Source of the DNA: Prochilodus magdalenae
Lineage: Eukaryota > Chordata > Actinopteri > Characiformes > Prochilodontidae
Assembly (NCBI GenBank): GCA_024036415.1
Contig: JAMWET010000169.1
Span: 124,001-188,000, forward strand
Direction: 5' to 3'
DNA length: 64,000 bases
The translations under genes were made by a program, and so were the position numbers. Every line of letters starts with the position of its first letter. The stretch's first letter is position 1. The notes under the pieces are model-generated. The model was not told where the DNA came from. It did no database searches and worked only from the letters and a program-made list of their open reading frames with translations. Below, piece by piece: positions 24,240 to 54,999 of the stretch.

Positions 24240-25110
24240 TGCGAACAGTTAAAGATGGCAACAAAGGTGTCATATTTTTTAATGCACTTGTATTTGAAAA
24301 ATTGTTCAGAACACTGGACGGACTACATGATGCTAAACCAATATTTTGACCACAAGTAGAAATATGTGTAAGTAATGTGTAATAAACACTCTATTTTTAT
24401 GAATAGCGCCAAATTGTATGAAATTCAGTGGTGGTTAGAAAGTGTCTCTGTAGACACACCATTAAGTTTCATGGTGATTGGTTAATGTCAAACCTACTGT
24501 CAAATGCCTACTGAAAGCTGAGTGGCTAATGGCCTCACTAAATTTTGATGCATCAAGTTCTCCTTAGAGTTTCACTTATAGTCTGTACCAAAGACGAAGT
24601 CTGCAAAATTTTAGCTTGGTTAGACTTACGGTTATGGAATAAGGATTTATAAAATTTTCTATTCATTTTGTATTTTTTTCAGAAGGTATTTTTGAGGTTC
24701 AGGGTCTGGAGATTTTTTTCAGAATTTTTGTGCTTAAACCCTAAGACTAGTTCACAAAAGTTGGTTTTGCTTATTATGCAAATTAGACAAAAATCTAAGT
24801 AGGCAGAGCTTAAGAGTCTAAATTACAAAGTGATTTGTTTTGACCCAAAGAGTCTGGGAAAGATGTCATTTTGTCAGGCCAAATTTGGGTTTAGGAGTTG
24901 TAGGCCAAAACATATTTTGGTTTGCTATAGTGCCCCCCTTTGGCCAATCGGAGTCATTTCACCCCTACTCTACCTTCATTCCATATTTGGTGTCTCTAGG
25001 CCTTACGGTCTTTGCTCTATGATGCGTTTCAGCCAAGAAAAAGAATAATAAGAAAAAACCTTACAAATACAGTAGGGTCCCTGCACTACGTGATTAGACC
25101 TTATTAGGAA
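24240..25110. repeat. Probable dispersed repeat
   Basis: Segments such as gtttcatggtgattggttaa, atagtgccccccttt, gtctctaggccttacggtc and aagaataataagaaaaaacc followed by cttacaaatacagtagggtc have the look of a widespread fish interspersed repeat with an AAT-rich tail. No terminal structure is visible and class is unknown. Confidence 0.4.
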
Positions 25111-25744
25111 CGTGACAAACATTAGATGGGCATAGATGCAGGCTCAATCCTTCCTTGATCCTATAGTTCTAAATGTGAAAATATGATTTATTTGGTGAGC
25201 TGTTGATTTAAATACATACTTTGGAAATCATTTTTATTTTATTGTTGCAGAAAGATGTTTTAGAGCTGTTGTCTGTTTTAGAGCTGCAGTAAGGTAGTAG
25301 AAACGCCATAGTAGATTGAATTTGGGGATGGATAAATATCAAAGTAGGCTCTACTTGAGACAGTGGAAGAAACCTCTTAGTTCACTTTTAGTAGAGTGAA
25401 TAAGGCAGTAGAAACCACTTAATAGAGCTGAATAAAAATAAACAAGGCAGTGGGAACTCTTTTGGAAAATTGAGGAAGGATGAACAGGAGTAGAGTTGGG
25501 AGAATGTGAGGAGCATAGAGGGGTAGGAAAGTCCTTAGTAGACTTGAGGAAAGTCAAACACAGTAGCAACTTCTAAGCAGAGGACTTTTTTTGCATAAAT
25601 ACTTCTCTGTTTATTCTCAGAGTGCATCCAAGTGACTGAGATGCTCTGTATGTTCTTTGTTGTATTATTATATAGTATTTGCATTTAAATTAATAATATT
25701 ACATTACCTGTTTAACGACCAAGCTGTCGTTCATCTCTTCAAAG

Positions 25745-27218
25745 GGTTTTTTTGTTTTGCTTTTTGGAGTCCTTTTGGACAGTAAGGTACGTATTCTGAG
25801 CAGGCTCAGGCAAGCTCCTTACTTATTCTCAAATACAGAATCTGCTAAGCACATTTTAAAACATAGCTCTAAGATTACTTGTTTTATTATTTGTTCTCAC
25901 AGGTCTGTGCGATACTGCCAGAAATTCTGAGACAAACAAATATTAGCGCTATTCACAGCAGGGTAAGGCTCGTCTCGTGTCTGGTTGCTCCTCTTCAATC
26001 ATATAAGCTGTTTTTCTTTTTTAGATTTTTAGATTGGAAGCACCTCAAGACACAACCTTGGTTGGTCGGCCCCTCTCTCACAGTTAACAGCCTAACTATG
26101 CTACACACAAGAGTCCTGCCCACATTTATTTTACAAAACTGACAGTTTTACTGTCATACAGAGCTAAATAAATACCCCCATCACAGCAGCCTGATGATAT
26201 TTAGTAATCATTTAGAAATCAGCTGGACTTGAAATAACATCTAGTTAAATATTAATAAAATGTATTTAAATACTGCATTGCTGATGCCTTAAGAACTGTA
26301 CAATTCTATAAATGTCACTGCATGCGTCCTGTGTGTATATCAAATGTATATATTCTATGTGACCGTATCACATTAGTCACATGTGCCTCAAACCATGACA
26401 GTTATCACTTCCATTCTGTGATTCTGTGGCTCCCCAAAATTGGTCTGGACACCACGAGCAATATTAAAAATCAAGTTTTATTGCTTTATTAGAAATGAGC
26501 TTTTGACCAATGACATTTGTGATCTCGTTTTTCCCTTTTTCATTGTAGTTACATAACACACGTGCAGATCCATCATCTTTTATAGGACTGAACCTCATTG
26601 GAAGCTTCAAGCTGAGCGGTAAGTATGTGGACTGACCACTATTTCAATTGACCGTTTTTTGCTACAAATCTTTGGAAATCCCTTATTACCCTTTAGTTAA
26701 ACAGCTGTAATTGGCAAGGTAGCAACTAAAGGCAACTGTTTGGTTAATATTCCCATTACAGAAAGAAAAGAGCAGACTGATCCTCATTGTTATACAGAAT
26801 TGTTAAAAAGTTAATGTTTTGTGTTAATTGATTAGTTTTTTTAGTGGCCCCCTGTATGATGCAACTAAGCAAGATGTAGGATTGCATATTTCATATTGGC
26901 CAAAATACTCCCTCTAAATTTTACACACACAGAGAAATGTAAAACAGTTTATTGTAATGGTGAAATTCTGCCAGACATAATTTGACATATTACAAAGATT
27001 TCTTCACTCTACCGCTGTGGTTAACAAGAAACTATTGGATGGTTAGAGGTCCATGCACAGTATAAACCATGTCAGTAAAGTTAGACAACAATTTGTAAAG
27101 GTGAATAATGTAACATGACACTAACCAAAGCTTGGCCTTTGCAGGTATGTACAGAGCATCAAACTGCAGTGGATCCTCATCTTCAATGAACTCAGATACA
27201 TTTATCAGTACTATGTAA
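25745..27218 (+). CDS. Gene A last helix and cytoplasmic tail exons
   Basis: Exons 25745-25786 (GFFVLLFGVLLDSK, end of helix 7), 25903-25962 (VCAILPEILRQTNISAIHSR), 26549-26618 (LHNTRADPSSFIGLNLIGSF then KLS) and 27145-27218 (serine-rich end, stop TAA 27216-27218). All introns have GT-AG borders and phases agree. The tail is longer than in gene B, which stops inside its second tail exon. The polyadenylation signal AATAAA lies at 27632-27637. Confidence 0.7.
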
Positions 27219-27631
27219 CCCCAAAAAGATAAGAGGAAAACAAACCCAGAAAAGACCATGCCTGAAGAAGATTTCACTTAGTTCAGCATATGAATTCAGG
27301 ATGGCAATTCTGGTTTTACAATGTAACAGGAGCCATAAAGTTTATTTCTTCTAGTTGACTTAAATTAGAATACCTGCCAATGTAACATAGGACTTTTTAA
27401 AACTTCTACAGTCCACAGGTATAGAGATGTTATGCAGTATTTATTTTTATAGTAGTCTATGCTGTGCTTCCAACAAGATTCCTATAATATATTTGTTTAT
27501 TCATTAGTTTGTTCACAGCATGTATAATGATATTAAATGGACTCTAATGCTACATCAGTTCTTGTACTCTTTGTTTATAACTTGTTGTGAAAACAAGGCT
27601 TTTCTCGTTTAGAGTATTGTGAAACCCATGC

Positions 27632-27637
27632 AATAAA
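27632..27637 (+). promoter_or_regulatory. Polyadenylation signal of gene A
   Basis: AATAAA in catgcaataaacacacatct, about 415 bp after the stop codon, followed by a GT/T-rich stretch (tgtctgtcattgtaaggttt). Confidence 0.55.
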
Positions 27638-28037
27638 CACACATCTTCTATGTCTGTCATTGTAAGGTTTGTGTCAAGTTCTTTTTATAGTGAGATATAT
27701 ATTTATGTAGTTATTAGCAGAGATATAAATTGGTGTAAATCTATTCTCCAGTGATCTGCAATTTTGTAACAGTTTTGTATTGATAAATAATTTGGTTTCA
27801 TTTCACAGACAGACAACAATTGCATGTTTTATGCAGAGAACTGCATCACACTCTGCATTACTGTTTTATGAATGTCTGATTAAATTTGATTATTCAGCCT
27901 TTTAGTTCTGAATATGAAGGAAATATGTTACTGTACTTTACTGGAGATATCAGTGTGACTATGCTGTTGCATCTATTCATACACCAGAGTATTTATTGGA
28001 TATGACTTGCTTATTTTCCTGAATATTAGCACAGAGT

Positions 28038-28834
28038 CAGTGGTGGACAGTAACAAAGTAAAAGTAGTTACTGAACTTAAGCAGTTTTTCCATGTACATT
28101 TCAAAGTCAAATATCTTACTTTTTACTCCACTACATTATGCAACATTTGTCAGATCTTTTGACTTTGTTACTTTATTCATTGTCCTACATCAAGGACCAC
28201 TTGCATTAATGCAAACACTGACCGACAATCACACATTAAAGCAGCAATAACCAGATAAAACACACAATATAGAAATATGTACACATGTACTTGTGACTGG
28301 CTCATTTATACAAACACCATTTCCTTTTATAGTAAATTTGTTTTGGCTAGTTTCTGAACAGAGACTTACAGATGCAATACAGTAAAGGACAACTCATTTG
28401 TGAATTGTGTTTAAAGTTTTAAAGTTTTTATTAAACTTAAACTTGTAACTAAGTCGCAAATAAATCTTAAACTGAAACTGTGCTTGTTTGCAAAAAGTAA
28501 TTTAATAGTTCTAATAGTTCTAGCTAATGGAACCTACTCTCCTTCAGTGTATTGTGCTTATGATCGTTTAAATAGACATCAATGTCAGAACAATTAATGA
28601 CTTTCTTTTACAAGAGTGGTGGACTGGGAGTGATACTAGAGCCTCCTCACCTAAAATGAGTTGATTTGGAGTCATGTCTCAGAACTGATAATGATAGCCA
28701 TAATTAATCATGCCATTTTTCCTATACTTAAGTACATTTGAAGGTAAATACTTTAGTACTTTTATTCAAGTGGAGGTATAAAGGGAAGAACTTCTACTGA
28801 CAACTACATGATTTGTGTACCTCGTCCTCCACTG
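28038..28834. mobile_element. Non-autonomous hAT-like element with 8-bp target duplication
   Basis: The ends cagtggtggacagtaac and gtacctcgtcctccactg are inverted repeats. The flanks cacagagt and cacagagg (8 bp, one mismatch) form the target duplication expected for hAT transposons. Inner subterminal words (agtaaaagtagtt, atttgaaggtaaatacttt, cttttattcaagtggaggta) fit a family abundant in teleosts. No transposase is coded. Confidence 0.75.
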
Positions 28835-31076
28835 CACAGAGGGGGTAGAGCATTGCCCAGCTGATGTCATTTTAAGATTCACAATGTAAGAGGGAAGCTT
28901 TATCACTTTATTAACTTAAATCAGAAGATCTCGCCTTAGTGACTACTGCAGCACCACAGTATATGAGTATATAGGTTTACAACACATACAAGTGGTTGCA
29001 TGTTTCATTTTAGTCCCAATTACTGAGAAATGGTATTAATAATTCTCACACTATTACTATTGTTGAACAAAACACAAACATTTCAGTGCAACCTGACTGG
29101 CTGAATCTTTCAGTCTATCTTAGTAAACCAAAATAAATATGTGTCTTTGGATGTATTAAACTGCAGAACTGTAATATGTAAACTATGTAACCAAGGTAAG
29201 AATATGTCATTTACACAAATACACCAACACAGTTGAATTTCACGTTCTCATATTTTCAGTTTTCATCTTGTGAACACATCAAAGCAAGTAACCCATGACA
29301 TGATACAGCGTGATAAGGGTTAAATGTTGGCGGGACTAGACAACAATTATGCTGTGTAAAAGTGGGCAGATGCATGTGGGCATGACCGTGATTGAGCAAG
29401 CAGGTGCAGCAGGGTGGAACACGGTTAAAGAGATCAAGTGTAGCTACAAATTCAAGTTGGATTAGTTTTACTGGGGTGCTGGTGTAATTTCAGTGATTAA
29501 TAACGACATCCAAGATATTTAATCCAGTGGAAATCTGCCATGTCCATAGCAAGCTATGTTATAATTCTGGAGTGAATTTCTGTAGCTCTGTTTGTTTACC
29601 CTAAATAGCCCAGATCAAAACATAATCGCACAGATGTTTACATTGGCATTATATGAGATGTGCATCATCTGAATGGCTAAATGGCTTATGAAATAACATT
29701 AGGTATGTTAATTGCCCAACGACACACAATACACAGTGCCTTGTGAGAGGTGCTGTTGTTCGCTTTTATTATTTCCATGTAATTCGGCCATCATTAAGGA
29801 ATGGATTATGGAATGATGTTAATGATGTTGAGCTCCATTAAGCTGTAAGCCTACTACATTACTACATTATTGTGAAGCTGATTCAAACAGGATTAGTATT
29901 ACTGGCAACTCAGCACATTATAGAATGTAATTCACTCTGGAATTATTGCTATTCCTTTGGGATCTGAAGAATGGAACTTGATTTGACCCAATTTCTTTTT
30001 CCTGTTCACTACAAGATCATTCAGTGAATATTTACTCCCATAGGAGCTGATAATGCCCCAGCATTGGGCACAACATGTTGTTGTTGTTTGAAAACGTGGC
30101 ATGGATCACATTTTGCGGACAAAAATGTCAACACAATGATGTTTAGACCTTAGAACTTTATAACACATTTTCTTTATCTCATACAAATCAGCCAGTCAAA
30201 ACACTTACAAATTACATGAACAGTGCTTCTCTGATAAATCTGAACCGGCCCAGACAGGCCTTGATGCCACAGAAAATACACTGGTGTTCTGTAACCACCT
30301 AAAAAGCATTCTCCTTTGGTTTTCTTTTTTGCTCCTAACTTCAATACATCTATTTGCTACAATGAAAAATTTATCATTCAGTGTCTTTTTATTGTGGGAG
30401 CAAACACTCATCTATGTACGTATATAATTTACTTGCTTTGGAAATACAAAAATATATACTTTATGAGCAAGGATGGCTCAAGGCTTGCCACCCAAAAACG
30501 CATCAGAAAGAAATTCAAGTTTAAAAATAATGTTCCTCAGCCAATACGAGAGTACAAGGATTTATGTAGTTTTGCATTAAAACATGAATGCTTCTGGGAT
30601 GGATATCATTGCATGGTCTTAGCTGGCATTAGTTGGTAACGTGTAGCATATTAGCATATTAACACTACAGACCATCACTTCTCTTTGGTACATCTGCCTT
30701 CTGTTTTTATATCAACAGCATTTTCTCTCCGGTTGGATTTTTTTGCAACTATGTTTGTAGTTAACAATAGACAGTATAGAATAGGGATTGCTGTTGCTCT
30801 AACGGAAACACTGCTGTAACCAGGAACAACCACAAACTATTGGAGGAAACATGAGGGCAAAAGCAAAACACATACAGTATCTTGACCAGAGATACTAATA
30901 ATAACTTAAGAAGTTAATGTGATGAAGGATTGACAAATCCAAATCACCAACATGATCAGATTGTTTTAAATACTATCTGAAACATATTTAATGAAACATG
31001 GTTGAAACTAGGATGTAGGTGTAGTTCTTATGAACCAGTAATTTTACTCAAAGATGAATAATTAAGCACATGAGTA
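28835..31076. other. Intergenic region between genes A and B
   Basis: No exon or element with clear ends. A 107-residue open frame (30316-30639) begins FFFAPNFNTS and matches no family I know; it has no splice or sister-gene support. The last few hundred bases should contain the promoter of gene B, but I see no convincing TATA box at a fixed distance. Confidence 0.4.
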
Positions 31077-49375
<18,299 letters not shown>

Positions 49376-49489
49376 GATGAAGTCAATGCCTGGTCGTGCT
49401 TTTTTTTAAAACTGGAGAATAGAATGTTGCCAAGAAGGTGGATGCCTTCTGTACACAACCTTAAATAAAAATGTCAGCCTTTTCTCTCT

Positions 49490-49990
49490 TAACCGAACCC
49501 AGTCTCTTTCAACTGAACCCTTTTTCTTTTAGCTGAACCCATTGTATTTTAACTAAACCCAGTCTCTTTTAACCAAACCAATTGTATTTTAACTGAACCC
49601 AGTCTCTTTTAACTGAACACTGTCTCTTTTAACTGAACCCATTGTATTTTAACTGAACCCAGTCTCTCTTAACTGAACCCATTGTATTTTAACTGAACCC
49701 AGTCTCTTTTAACTGAACCCTGTTTCTTTTTACTGAACCCATTGTATTTTAACTGAACCCAGTCTCTCTTAACTGAACCCATTGTATTTTAACTGAACCC
49801 AGTCTCTTTTAACTGAACACTGTCTCTTTTAACTGAACCCATTGTATTTTAACTGAACCCAGTCTCTTTTAACTAAACACTGTCTCTTTTAACTGAACCC
49901 ATTGTATTTTAACTGAACCCAGTTTCTTTTAACTGAACACTGTCTCTTTTAACTGAACCCAGTCTCTTTTAAATGAACCCAGTTTTAGTT
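49490..49990. repeat. 20-bp minisatellite in two alternating forms
   Basis: Units aactgaacccagtctctttt and aactgaacccattgtatttt alternate, giving a 40-bp higher-order period, about 25 units. The flanks are degenerate. The same array recurs at 50737-51237 in the second duplication unit. Confidence 0.95.
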
Positions 49991-50413
49991 TTTTGAGATG
50001 GAGATATTCTAGCTTTAGTGATTAAAGTGTCTCCACTGCGACATTTTGGTGGATATCTGGAAACAAGCCCAAAACCGTCATGTATCAGCACCAGCTGACT
50101 GGGGACAGCAACTGCTTTCTCTGTAAGCGCAGCCAAACCCACAGTGTGCAAACATTAAGATAAGCAGTTGTCTATTTAGTTTGCGTCCGACTGGGCTCAG
50201 AAAAAGAAGATTGTATAAAATGATAACAGAAAACAGACAGACATATAAAAATGACAATAATAGATATAATTGATAGGAAAAGTGGGAAAAAGAAAGAGCT
50301 CATGAAGAAATCAAGAGAGAAAGACGTGGAGGGATAAATACAAAATGCATGCTGAGAGAAAAAAGTCCAAAGAAAAAAAAGTTGAATGTTTTGTCTGTGA
50401 AAGTTATAATGTC

Positions 50414-51660
50414 TTTGTTTTTTACTGTTTACCACCATAATGTATGATCAGGAATCATACCCTATTTCACTAGTTAAAACCACCTTTTTCTGGAACTGTT
50501 TACTGTGTTATACTGTGTTTTTTCCCAAATGAAAAACTAGTGATCATTAGCATTTAACACATCAGTTACAGATTGATATACTAATTCTGAAAAAGGTGCC
50601 CTAATAAAAGCATAAAGGTCAAGATGAAGTCAATGCCTGGTCGTGCTTTTTTTTAAAACTGGAGAATAGAATGTTGCCAAGAAGGTGGATGCCTTCTGTA
50701 CACAACCTTAAATAAAAATGTCAGCCTTTTCTCTCTTAACCGAACCCAGTCTCTTTCAACTGAACCCTTTTTCTTTTAGCTGAACCCATTGTATTTTAAC
50801 TAAACCCAGTCTCTTTTAACCAAACCAATTGTATTTTAACTGAACCCAGTCTCTTTTAACTGAACACTGTCTCTTTTAACTGAACCCATTGTATTTTAAC
50901 TGAACCCAGTCTCTCTTAACTGAACCCATTGTATTTTAACTGAACCCAGTCTCTTTTAACTGAACCCTGTTTCTTTTTACTGAACCCATTGTATTTTAAC
51001 TGAACCCAGTCTCTCTTAACTGAACCCATTGTATTTTAACTGAACCCAGTCTCTTTTAACTGAACACTGTCTCTTTTAACTGAACCCATTGTATTTTAAC
51101 TGAACCCAGTCTCTTTTAACTAAACACTGTCTCTTTTAACTGAACCCATTGTATTTTAACTGAACCCAGTTTCTTTTAACTGAACACTGTCTCTTTTAAC
51201 TGAACCCAGTCTCTTTTAAATGAACCCAGTTTTAGTTTTTTGAGATGGAGATATTCTAGCTTTAGTGATTAAAGTGTCTCCACTGCGACATTTTGGTGGA
51301 TATCTGGAAACAAGCCCAAAACCGTCATGTATCAGCACCAGCTGACTGGGGACAGCAACTGCTTTCTCTGTAAGCGCAGCCAAACCCACAGTGTGCAAAC
51401 ATTAAGATAAGCAGTTGTCTATTTAGTTTGCGTCCGACTGGGCTCAGAAAAAGAAGATTGTATAAAATGATAACAGAAAACAGACAGACATATAAAAATG
51501 ACAATAATAGATATAATTGATAGGAAAAGTGGGAAAAAGAAAGAGCTCATGAAGAAATCAAGAGAGAAAGACGTGGAGGGATAAATACAAAATGCATGCT
51601 GAGAGAAAAAAGTCCAAAGAAAAAAAAGTTGAATGTTTTGTCTGTGAAAGTTATAATGTC
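50414..51660. repeat. 1247-bp tandem duplication, unit 2
   Basis: Second copy of 49167-50413, followed at 51661 by tttgtggcc instead of tttgtttttt, which marks the end of the duplicated block. It carries the copied minisatellite at 50737-51237 and identical chance open frames. Confidence 0.95.
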
Positions 51661-51829
51661 TTTGTGGCCAGAACAAATAAAATTAAGGGGATTTAAGGTA
51701 GTATTTGTAGGAGTTACATTATGTATCACACTTCTAAGAAATAAAGAGTGATTTGTAATTAGAATAAATGTAGTTTGTAGGTCCTGCTGAAATATAATAA
51801 AACTACTGAACAAGAGTTGAAAGTAACAT

Positions 51830-52312
51830 TGGCACGCCCTCGGGTTTCCCCGTCTCCCCCGTTCTCCCGGACTCCATTTCCCAGGGGCCTGCGCTCGATG
51901 ACGTCACCGTCACGTGCTCCCGATCGGATTATCCGATTCGCTCCAGCTCCCCGGAGTTTTAGCCAGCTGCAGCCTATTAGCACCCACTATATAAGCCCCA
52001 TGGTTTCAATGGATCCCCGCGAAGCTTTGCCAACCGTTGTTTGGAAATCTGAGCGTCATCTACTATCCTGTCGTAGGCTTTTCTGGTTTTGACCTTGTTT
52101 TGGTATTTTGACTACCCGTCTAGTTTGATCTCTCGCTCTCTCGCTCTCTCCGGCCTGTCTCCTTCGGTTACCGACCTGTGCCTGTCCTAGACTCAGCTTT
52201 TTGCTTCTTCCCTCACGTTGTGTCGTGCGTTGTTGCTTGGGTGTATTGCTGGTAGTTAAATAAACTGACTTACCTCTGCGTTCATCAGTCCGGAACCTGT
52301 TTTGTCCTGACA
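51830..52312 (+). mobile_element. Solo LTR, 483 bp, 5-bp target duplication
   Basis: Starts tggcacgccctcgggtttcc and ends aacctgttttgtcctgaca, i.e. TG...CA, flanked by aacat on both sides (51825-51829 and 52313-52317). Inside are a TATA-like ctatataagcc (near 51988), a T/C-rich stretch with repeated ctctcgct, and AATAAA at 52259-52264. It is GC-rich compared with its surroundings. No internal retroviral or Gypsy genes remain; a Ty3/Gypsy origin fits the 5-bp duplication. Confidence 0.8.
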
Positions 52313-52692
52313 AACATGATATCAATATAAGTAATAAACATATAACCCTTTGTGAGACTTAAATCAGATGAAACATTTAACATTGTTTCCACATTTTTAC
52401 AAGTTATATATTTGGTTTTGGTTTTGATTCTTCACCTATTACTTTCTCATTCATTGTGGTTGACCTCCTACTTATGGTCTGAATATGATCTGCTACTTAA
52501 CCTAATTATAACTACTCATCCTTTGCTAGACTCAGGTGATAATTGAAATTTCCCTCAAATTAAAACAAAAAATTGGCTCATAGGATTCGTGGCTCTCTGG
52601 GAGCACTCTAGTAGCATGCCCAGTTAAGGGTTTTCACCCATCTCTGAGGAATGACAGATTGATAAGCACAACTATGCTATGTATCACTTATT

Positions 52693-52860
52693 AATTTACA
52701 TTTACATTTCAGGCATTTAGCAGACGCTGTTGTCCACATGAACCTACAGCTGTGCTTAGTGTTCAGTTAGAGTAGGTTTCCTAGCTACTACAAGAAGGTC
52801 AGAGGTCCAAAACTTGCCTTAACTTAGATGCTGCCTGAATAAGAGCCAGTGCAATCACTC
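52693..52860. repeat. Dispersed teleost repeat
   Basis: Contains tttacatttacatttcaggc followed by atttagcagacgctgttgtc and later tttcctagctactacaag. Related to the copies at 14345 and 59208. Confidence 0.55.
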
Positions 52861-52979
52861 ATATTAATTATTTATAGAATTTGGGACTAAATGACACACA
52901 AGGAAGATTTCTCCAGTCTAATAATTAAAGACAGTATTATCAAATCGTTTTGTTAATGAGGAGTAAGCCTTAGAATGGA

Positions 52980-53372
52980 AATTTGCATCCCAGAATGTAT
53001 CTCATAAAAGCATGAAGGTCAAGATAAAGACAGTGTCTGGTTGTGCTAGACTAACCCAGGCATGAGTGGGATGAAATGAGATGGATGAGAGGCATTTTTA
53101 AAACCAGTGGATAATCCATCACTTGGAGATGATTGTGCCTAAAGGATGATGAGTAACAGGCATTTTTGAAGATAAAAGTGGCTAAAATGGATAATGGAAC
53201 TAAAGAAGAAGGAATGATTACCTCATCACCCCTGGAAAACTGTAGAAGTGTAGAAGCTTTGTGAACAATGCTTTGCATTTGTTCTGCATCGATTGCCCAG
53301 GTCAATGCTTTTTGTGCATAACCAGAAATAAAGGGTTGAGCCTACTTTCTCTTTAAACCGAACCCAGTGTTT
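52980..53372. repeat. Diverged older copy of the gene B 3' region
   Basis: The start cataaaagcatgaaggtcaa and the following bases resemble 49356 onward (aataaaagcataaaggtcaa), and the end tactttctctttaaaccgaa plus cccagt resembles the start of the 20-bp array, here as a single unit. The middle differs. This looks like an earlier duplication lacking the array expansion. Confidence 0.55.
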
Positions 53373-54897
53373 GTGTTTGTAGAACCACAACAAGATACAG
53401 TTAATCATTATATAACTTCTTGTTATAACTAAGTTTTACTACTATGAAATGATATGTCATGATATGTTAACCGAGCTACATAACCATCATTATTTGTTTT
53501 AATTAGAATTTTAGGTAATTTACTCACCATGTTATAGTAATATCATAGTGGAATGCTTTATTGTCTTCTTAAGACTTAATGCTTTAACCCCCTATTACTC
53601 AAATATGTAGACTGGCTGCAGGATTAGGTCATTATTGTTTCATTTGCTATTTGTGGTACAACTGAGGGTGCTTGTGATACCACATTTTACTCTACCTCAC
53701 TATGACTGATTGTAACCAAATGTGTATTTTTGTACTTGAATCTCTGGCTTAAGTGTAAGGACTCAGTCTACCTGTTTTATTTAATTAATTCAATTAATCT
53801 GAACTTAACTTTAAAATTCATTTTTGGAGAAATGTTCTAACACCATCTACCATTTTATCAAGTTACATACACTAATCAGAAGTAATCGTGGTACTATATC
53901 CAAGCCTAGGAAGCCCGAGCCTAAGCCCAGTGAAAAGTCAGCACAGTTAGAAAGGCAGTGCAAGTTCCAGTTCAAAGAAAAAGAAAAAAAATCAGAGAAC
54001 ATTACTTTTTAGCTAGCCCAGGGCTAGGCATTCGTTTCAGATCTGAGTTGTTCGTTTAGTTCCAGAGCTCTCCAGCCACAGCTTCAAGTAAGCTTTTCAT
54101 GTGTTCCATAATTTTTTAATTAACTACAATTTCTGTTGCTCCAGTATTACTTTGAATAGTCCTTGTTTTTGATAAAGAAGTTACCTATTAAATGTTCTGT
54201 AACCTATTTTATCCCTCTTACATCAACACATTCGCACTTAAGAAATATCTGGATTGTTCAAGTCACATATTCAACAGGAATTTTATTTTCTGAAATGTAT
54301 GGGAAGAAGAAAAAATGTTTTCCAAGTCTTATTTCAGTGATATAGTAATATTAACTAATGAGGTCTCTTTTAAAGTTTAACCAATTAAATGTAAATTAAA
54401 GATTGACTGTAAATTATTTATTAACAATAAGTTAAAACAATGCTTTGTTTATTTGCTTATTTATTCTAACTTTTTCAGTCCTTTTCAAAATTGAATATTT
54501 ATCAGCCTTAAAATCTACAGTGCTGTGTAAAAGTCTCTGGCAGTCATGAAGGCTAGAAATGAGTTTCTTTCAATAAAGAATACAGGCATTTCATATCAAT
54601 ACATTACATTACACTGATTATTATGATGACGCTCAATATGCTAGAGAGTGGCAATACTTTGCAATGAGCCAGTGCGGAGAGAAGCATTAAAGCAAACAGA
54701 CTAAATGATTATCAGGTGACTAATCAATATTCAGGCGACCAAGAACGAGGCAACGGGGTGTAATTGGGCAAGAAGGAGAGGAGAGTCTAGGGGAGAGGAG
54801 AACCAGCAGGCATGACAAATAACAAAACAAATGGTGACATATGTTTATTATTTGATGCCATTAAAGAGGAATGGGGAAGCATAAGGAAAAATAAAAA
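53373..54897. other. Upstream region of gene C
   Basis: AT-rich. At 54518 cagtgctgtgtaaaagtctc resembles the left end of a Tc1 family, but no matching right end is seen. The gene C promoter should be near 54600-54900. An open frame (54812-55003) crosses exon 1 but is not conserved in the sister genes. Confidence 0.35.
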
Positions 54898-54999
54898 TCC
54901 CAAACTGGTTCTGCAGGTAAGCCCCACAACTGTACACACCTGCTACAAAAGCGATCAGCAGTGTCAACTCAGAATAGGGCTGGACTGGATTAAAGCAAG
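54898..54999 (+). other. Gene C exon 1, 5' non-coding exon
   Basis: Shares cccaaactggttctgcag, cacaactgtacacacctg and the donor aaagcaag|gtgaga with B and A. The donor has GTGAGA instead of GTAAGA. Confidence 0.6.

Larger units (their letters stand above)
21744..25744. other. Gene A intron after the 7TM exon
   Basis: Holds a Tc1 copy (22488-23390) and a probable dispersed repeat (24240-25110). The remainder (21750-22480, 23400-24230 and 25110-25740) is AT-rich with no exon I can support. At 25256-25580 there is a weak, imperfect reiteration of aaggcagtagaaacc-like words. Confidence 0.45.
2245..27640 (+). pseudogene. Gene A: ADGRF5-like adhesion GPCR, probably inactivated
   Basis: A multi-exon adhesion GPCR gene, placed by comparison with gene B. 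Exons seen: 2245-2327 (non-coding), 5384-5503 (ATG 5491), 8811-8911, 9980-10028, 12626-12732, 12808-12875, 13056-13192, 16694-16894, 17093-17299, 18793-18948, 19022-19211, 19304-19474, 20388-21743, 25745-25786, 25903-25962, 26549-26618 and 27145-27218 (stop TAA 27216-27218), with AATAAA at 27632. Domain order: signal peptide, SEA, Ig-like modules, GAIN/GPS, 7TM, tail. Two lesions break the frame: TAA at 18861 and a 1-bp deletion near 19036. The EGF exons of gene B are absent and one N-terminal exon is a relic. If translated it would stop after 317 residues, giving only the SEA/Ig part. Both lesions could in principle be assembly errors, so the call is probable rather than certain. Confidence 0.75.

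Noticed and set aside
30316..30639. 107-codon open frame between genes A and B
   Set aside because: No family signature, no paralogous counterpart, no splice context; chance frame is as likely.
50172..50438. Minus-strand hydrophobic frame, repeated at 51419-51676
   Set aside because: T/A-rich low complexity, identical in both units only because the block is duplicated; no gene structure.
49490..51237. CRISPR-like regular repeats
   Set aside because: A vertebrate minisatellite: units are directly adjacent, with no unique spacers.
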